10,471 bases of DNA from an uncultured Akkermansia sp. (GTDB lineage: Bacteria; Verrucomicrobiota; Verrucomicrobiia; Verrucomicrobiales; Akkermansiaceae). The stretch spans positions 1-10,471 of the forward strand of contig CAAFXA010000209.1 in NCBI GenBank assembly GCA_900766865.1, read 5' to 3'. Position numbers and translations under genes: made by a program. A model generated the notes under the pieces. The model did not search any database. It had not been told where the DNA came from and worked only from the letters and a program-made list of their open reading frames with translations. Positions 7,865 to 10,471 of the stretch are shown here, piece by piece (position 1 is the first letter of the stretch; every line of letters starts with the position of its first letter).

Positions 7865-9085
7865 ATGTCTGTGAAAGAAAAGAAAGTCCCCACAACTTTC
7901 CAGCGCAGTGTGTGCTGGCTGACGCTCAGCAGCGTGTGTCTGGTGGTGATGGTGGCATTGCTGTGTGGTTTTGTGTGCGGCATTGGCTGGCTGTTTGTAA
8001 CGCTGGAGCCTGTGTTGCTGCCTGTTATCGTGGCTGGTATCATGGCGTACCTGCTCAGTCCGGCTGTGAAGTGGGTGCAGAAATTGGTCAAAAAGCGAAT
8101 CCCGGCCGTGCTGATGGTGTTGCTGGTGGCTGCTCTGGGCATGGCGGGGCTGGCCATGACTATTGTCCCGCCTCTGGTAAGACAGACCAGCGAGCTTGTT
8201 AATAACCGCCAGCGTATTCTGGAAAGCTCTGTTTCGGCCGGACGCGAGCTGCTGCAGGAGAATAAGGCGGTGCAGAATGCTGTGGATACCCTTTATACCC
8301 GTACTCTTTCGGAGGCCGAAAAAGAGTTGTTGGGAACTTCTGCCTCCGGACCAGCGAAGAGTTATGAGGAAAAGGTAATTGCCATTATCGACTATAATTC
8401 GGATTACCTGGTCGATAAGGGGATTGCCTGGCTGACGGCTGGCACTCGCGCTATTTATGGTGCTTCTGCATTCCTGATTGGTGTGGTGATGGTGCCGGTG
8501 TTCCTTTTCTACTTCCTGCTTGAGAGCGAGGCTATTGTGAAGCATTGGGATAAAGTGCTGCCGCTGCGAGCTTCCCGCTTTAAAGACGAGGTGGTAGGTA
8601 CCCTGCAGGAGATTAATCAGAATATCGTGGCCTTCGTGCGTGGGCAGATGCTTGTGAGTCTAATTGATGGCGTGCTGCTCGGTATCATTCTTATGTGCCT
8701 CGGCCTGCCCTATGCCATTACCATCGCAGCCGCCGCTGCTTTGTTGGGCATTATCCCCTATATCGGCATGATTTCTACCAGCATCCCGGCATTGCTCATT
8801 GCCTGGTTCACCTGGCATGATGTGACGATGGTGGTCGCTGTAGCTGCTGCATTCCTCTCTGTGAGTCAGCTTGATGGCTGGGTTATCCAGCCCAAGCTCA
8901 TAGGCAATACCATGAAGATGCATGACATGACCGTGATGTTCTCCGTGCTCTTCTGGAGTATGGTGTTCGGCGGCGTTATCGGCGCTCTTCTCGCTGTGCC
9001 TCTCACCGCCTCTATTAAGGTGCTTTTCCGCCGTTATGTGTGGGGCTCCTGGCATCTGGAACAACAAGATACCCCAAAATTATAG
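7865..9085 (+). CDS. AI-2E/PerM-family (PF01594) membrane transporter
   Basis: Inner-membrane protein of the family that includes TqsA (AI-2 exporter), YdiK and PerM; most members have unknown substrates, so an AI-2 role should not be assumed. At 406 residues it is somewhat longer than typical (about 340-380). Hydrophobic segments by eye: about 20-46, 48-66, 80-102, 197-219, 262-280, 283-300, 304-330 and 355-385. A soluble region of about 90 residues (105-195) rich in charged residues lies between the third and fourth, as in the family. The C-terminal half shows family features: FLLESEAIVKHW, IPYIGMISTSIPALLIAW (297-314), and QLDGWVIQPKLIG (335-347), where the IQP..IG signature sits between membrane segments. 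The start at 7865 is set by the promoter directly in front; no ribosome binding site is visible. It is followed by an AT-rich gap and a separate lipoprotein gene. Confidence 0.92.
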   Translation: MSVKEKKVPTTFQRSVCWLTLSSVCLVVMVALLCGFVCGIGWLFVTLEPVLLPVIVAGIMAYLLSPAVKWVQKLVKKRIPAVLMVLLVAALGMAGLAMTIVPPLVRQTSELVNNRQRILESSVSAGRELLQENKAVQNAVDTLYTRTLSEAEKELLGTSASGPAKSYEEKVIAIIDYNSDYLVDKGIAWLTAGTRAIYGASAFLIGVVMVPVFLFYFLLESEAIVKHWDKVLPLRASRFKDEVVGTLQEINQNIVAFVRGQMLVSLIDGVLLGIILMCLGLPYAITIAAAAALLGIIPYIGMISTSIPALLIAWFTWHDVTMVVAVAAAFLSVSQLDGWVIQPKLIGNTMKMHDMTVMFSVLFWSMVFGGVIGALLAVPLTASIKVLFRRYVWGSWHLEQQDTPKL

Positions 9086-9123
9086 TATTTTCTATATTTT
9101 TTAAGAAAACTTTAATTTTTTTC

Positions 9124-9151
9124 TTGATTTTTCGGAAAAGTTAAGTATTCT
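9124..9151 (+). promoter_or_regulatory. Candidate promoter of the small lipoprotein gene
   Basis: TTGATT (9124-9129), 16 bp, TATTCT (9146-9151), in a very AT-rich stretch (9086-9150) with A and T tracts that could act as an UP element. It predicts a leader of about 60 nt. The leader holds a 5-bp hairpin (CCTCA, TGG loop, TGAGG; 9167-9179) that contains the ATG of the short leader ORF. Confidence 0.4.
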
Positions 9152-9170
9152 TAGAAGTGTAGACGACCTC

Positions 9171-9221
9171 ATGGTGAGGCTGCTCTGCAAACAACCAGAA
9201 ACCAATATCTCATATATATGA
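9171..9221 (+). CDS. Possible 16-codon leader ORF overlapping the lipoprotein start
   Basis: ATG at 9171 opens a 16-codon frame (MVRLLCKQPETNISYI) ending in TGA at 9219-9221, so stop and lipoprotein start share ATGA (9218-9221), the classic arrangement for translational coupling. Neither ORF has a Shine-Dalgarno sequence. The leader ORF start sits in a small hairpin. It is short enough to be chance; the exact overlap is the only support. Confidence 0.25.
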   Translation: MVRLLCKQPETNISYI

Positions 9222-9343
9222 AGACCATCGCAATCCTCGCCATCGCCGCAGCCGCTCTGGTTTCCTGCCAGCAGCAGCAGCAGCAGCAGACTCCTCCTCC
9301 TCCCCCCGCTGACCCGATTCCCACTCCGGTTCCCGGCAAGTAA
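9218..9343 (+). CDS. Small Gln/Pro-rich lipoprotein, 41 aa, with (CAG)7 tract
   Basis: The start ATG 9218 gives a textbook lipoprotein signal: MKTIAILAIAAAALVSC, with one Lys, a hydrophobic core and lipobox LVSC ending at C17 (cleavage by signal peptidase II and lipidation of C17 expected). The mature peptide is only 25 residues: C, seven Gln, Thr, five Pro, then ADPIPTPVPGK. The Gln run is encoded by seven identical CAG codons (9269-9289) and the Pro run by three CCT and two CCC. A promoter upstream and a strong terminator 15 bp downstream frame it as a separate unit, which supports a real gene. Low-complexity short lipoproteins of this type are common and mostly of unknown function, possibly envelope-anchored spacers or entericidin-like peptides. 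I do not recognise a specific family. Confidence 0.72.
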   Translation: MKTIAILAIAAAALVSCQQQQQQQTPPPPPADPIPTPVPGK

Positions 9344-9358
9344 AGCGAAGGAGTTCGC

Positions 9359-9408
9359 AAAAACGATTTCGGCCCGTCAGGTTCTTCCTGCCGGGTCAAA
9401 TCGTTTTT
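9359..9408 (+). terminator. Long rho-independent terminator after the lipoprotein
   Basis: AAAAACGATTT (9359-9369) pairs with AAATCGTTTTT (9398-9408). Inside it GGCCCG and CAGG pair with CCTG and CCGGGTC around a TTCTT loop, with one bulge and one mismatch. The total stem is about 21 bp with A5 on one side and T5 on the other, so it could work on both strands. It separates the lipoprotein unit from the Nudix gene. Confidence 0.92.
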
Positions 9409-9438
9409 ATGCTGAATGATTTCCACCTGCATTCGTGC

Positions 9439-9467
9439 TTGAAAAACGCCTGAGGTCTGCATATAAT
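9439..9467 (+). promoter_or_regulatory. Nudix gene promoter (decides the start codon)
   Basis: TTGAAA (9439-9444), exactly 17 bp, TATAAT (9462-9467): a near-perfect sigma70-type promoter with a start near 9474. It lies inside the longest possible open frame (GTG at 9435), which rules that start out. The leader to ATG 9492 is about 18 nt with no Shine-Dalgarno sequence. Confidence 0.75.
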
Positions 9468-9491
9468 GGGCAAAACCCACCGATAAACAGT

Positions 9492-10127
9492 ATGCCGCAC
9501 GATTCTCTCCGCCCGCAGTGGCTCCAATGGGCCAAAGAACTCCAGTTTATAGCTCAGGCCGGGCTGGAATACAGCCCCGACCCCTTTGACCGCGAGCGTT
9601 TTGCCCGTCTGCGGGAACTTTCTGCCGAAATGCTTGCCCTCATGGCAGATACCCCTCTGGAAAAAGTACGAGATTTGTTTTGCAATGAGAGCGGTTTCCA
9701 GACACCGAAACTGGACAGTAGGGCGGCTATTATCCGGGATGGCAAAATTCTGCTGGTGCAGGAGCTGGATGGTCTGTGGGCCATGCCCGGCGGCTGGGTG
9801 GATGTGGACCAGACGCTCCGCTCCAACCTCATAAAGGAGGCGATGGAAGAAGCCGGTATCGAAGTGGAACCGATGCGCCTCGTGGCTCTGCACGAATTAC
9901 ACCGCCGTAATCTCAACCGCCCCTGGCCCTACAACATCATCAAGGCTTTTGTGCTCTGCAAGCCTCTCAGTGAAGCCAATATGCCGGAAAATATCGAAAC
10001 ATCCGCTGCCGGATGGTTTGCTCCGGACGCCTTGCCGCCCCTCCATATCGGCAAACAGACGGAGGCGCAGATTCACCTCTGTTTCAAGGCCTGGAATACC
10101 CCGGGGTGGGTGGCTGAATTTGACTGA
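9492..10127 (+). CDS. Nudix hydrolase with N-terminal Nudix_hydro_N-like region
   Basis: Predicted cytoplasmic Mg2+-dependent pyrophosphohydrolase of nucleoside diphosphate derivatives, such as ADP-ribose or nucleotide sugars; the substrate cannot be read from sequence. The 211-residue form from ATG 9492 is chosen because the promoter lies inside the longer GTG-start frame. Residues 1-65 (MPHDSLRPQWLQWAKELQFI, LEYSPDPFDRERFARLREL) match the helical N-domain found in the MutT-like group with Pfam Nudix_hydro_N. The Nudix domain covers about 73-205: KLDSRAAIIRDGKILLVQE, WAMPGGWVDVDQT and the box end KEAMEEAG (115-122). The metal-binding E116, E119 and E120 are intact. The usual early Glu of the Nudix box is Gln107 and the Arg is Lys115, substitutions acceptable in this subgroup. 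No operon partner: terminator before, opposing gene after. Confidence 0.92.
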   Translation: MPHDSLRPQWLQWAKELQFIAQAGLEYSPDPFDRERFARLRELSAEMLALMADTPLEKVRDLFCNESGFQTPKLDSRAAIIRDGKILLVQELDGLWAMPGGWVDVDQTLRSNLIKEAMEEAGIEVEPMRLVALHELHRRNLNRPWPYNIIKAFVLCKPLSEANMPENIETSAAGWFAPDALPPLHIGKQTEAQIHLCFKAWNTPGWVAEFD

Positions 10128-10302
10128 AACAAGGCCTGCGGTATTCGGAAATTAATCTGCTGCCGCCTCTGCGCAGAAGGGAATTTGTATACCCCCCCTG
10201 GAGCATAAGTTGAAGGTTCCGGAATCTCTTCTTGTCCCGTTCGAGGTTGCCGTGGTTGCCATAGAGTTGGGGTGGAAATTTGAGCAACAAACGCAGGCGC
10301 CA

Positions 10303-10471
10303 TCAGAAGTCGAAGGTGTTGAGGCTGGCTTCTGAGATATAGGGCACGGTTTCGGCCGGGATGTCGGCAAACTCGGGCGGTAGGTTGTCTTCCGTAATGA
10401 GGATGTAGGGCGGCAGTTTGACCTGATGGCGTGCGCGAGCGCTTAGGGCGCCGGAGGGCACCACGAGAAGA
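10303..10471 (-). CDS. C-terminal 55 aa of an unrecognised protein (cut by window edge)
   Basis: A minus-strand frame is open from 10470 to TGA at 10305-10303. It encodes 55 residues, including LPPYILITEDNLPPEFADIP and ending in EASLNTFDF. Composition looks protein-like (Pro and acidic residues), but I cannot assign a family. The same frame stays open for about 75 more codons after the TGA (to about 10080), so an interrupted gene is possible. The 175-bp gap 10128-10302 between this stop and the Nudix stop holds a C7 run (10192-10198) and the perfect palindrome TCTGCGCAGA (10168-10177), but no clear terminator. Confidence 0.5.
   Translation of the reverse strand, partial: LLVVPSGALSARARHQVKLPPYILITEDNLPPEFADIPAETVPYISEASLNTFDF

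Noticed and set aside
6633..7895. 420-codon open frame antisense to dxr
   Set aside because: It lies opposite a certain dxr gene. The translation has no family motifs and uneven composition; long antisense frames are common in GC-rich genes that avoid certain codons.
7715..8545. 276-codon minus-strand frame across the AI-2E gene
   Set aside because: His/Gln-rich, low-complexity translation that mirrors the hydrophobic codons of the membrane protein on the other strand.
9435..9491. GTG start giving a 230-residue Nudix protein
   Set aside because: The TTGAAA-N17-TATAAT promoter lies within this segment, so a transcript from it cannot include the GTG.
10192..10198. C7 run as a G-quadruplex or phase-variation tract
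   Set aside because: A single homopolymer tract without further G-runs cannot form a quadruplex, and it lies outside any supported gene.

Overview
The window is bacterial, dense chromosomal DNA made of ordinary housekeeping genes next to a small accessory patch at the left end. The organism is probably Gram-negative: it uses the MEP isoprenoid pathway (dxr) and has a lipobox lipoprotein. Housekeeping genes are GC-rich, roughly 55-60% by eye. Several genes lack a Shine-Dalgarno sequence and sit very close behind good sigma70-type promoters. A Verrucomicrobiota (Akkermansia-like) host is a weak inference from general gene flavour.

Left, accessory part (1-2600). The minus strand carries the N-terminal 346 residues of a Sau3AI/MutH-family type II restriction endonuclease, expected specificity GATC, running off the left edge; the gene is AT-rich (about 40% GC by eye). 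About 107 bp upstream of its start lies an IS256-family insertion sequence (about 1146-2600) with 28-bp imperfect terminal inverted repeats, a strong internal hairpin and a transposase broken twice: an in-frame TGA, and an in-frame deletion that removes the catalytic glutamate region.

Middle, housekeeping part (2601-7770). Enolase (minus) has a clear promoter and a rho-independent terminator. Upstream of it is a Rep/UvrD-type DNA helicase (minus), divergent from dxr (plus, first committed step of the MEP pathway). A 45-codon small membrane ORF follows dxr.

Right part (7771-10471). An AI-2E/PerM-family membrane protein is probably translated from a leaderless mRNA. Next is a 41-residue Gln/Pro-rich lipoprotein with a (CAG)7 tract, a possible ATGA-coupled leader ORF and a long terminator. 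Then come a Nudix hydrolase with an N-terminal Nudix_hydro_N-like region and the C-terminal end of an unrecognised minus-strand gene.

The most striking signal is global: I found no GATC anywhere in the 10,471 bases by reading every ATC, where about 40 would be expected by chance, while the other 15 palindromic tetramers are all present. With a Sau3AI-like endonuclease gene in the same window, this points to strong, long-standing selection against GATC sites in this lineage.
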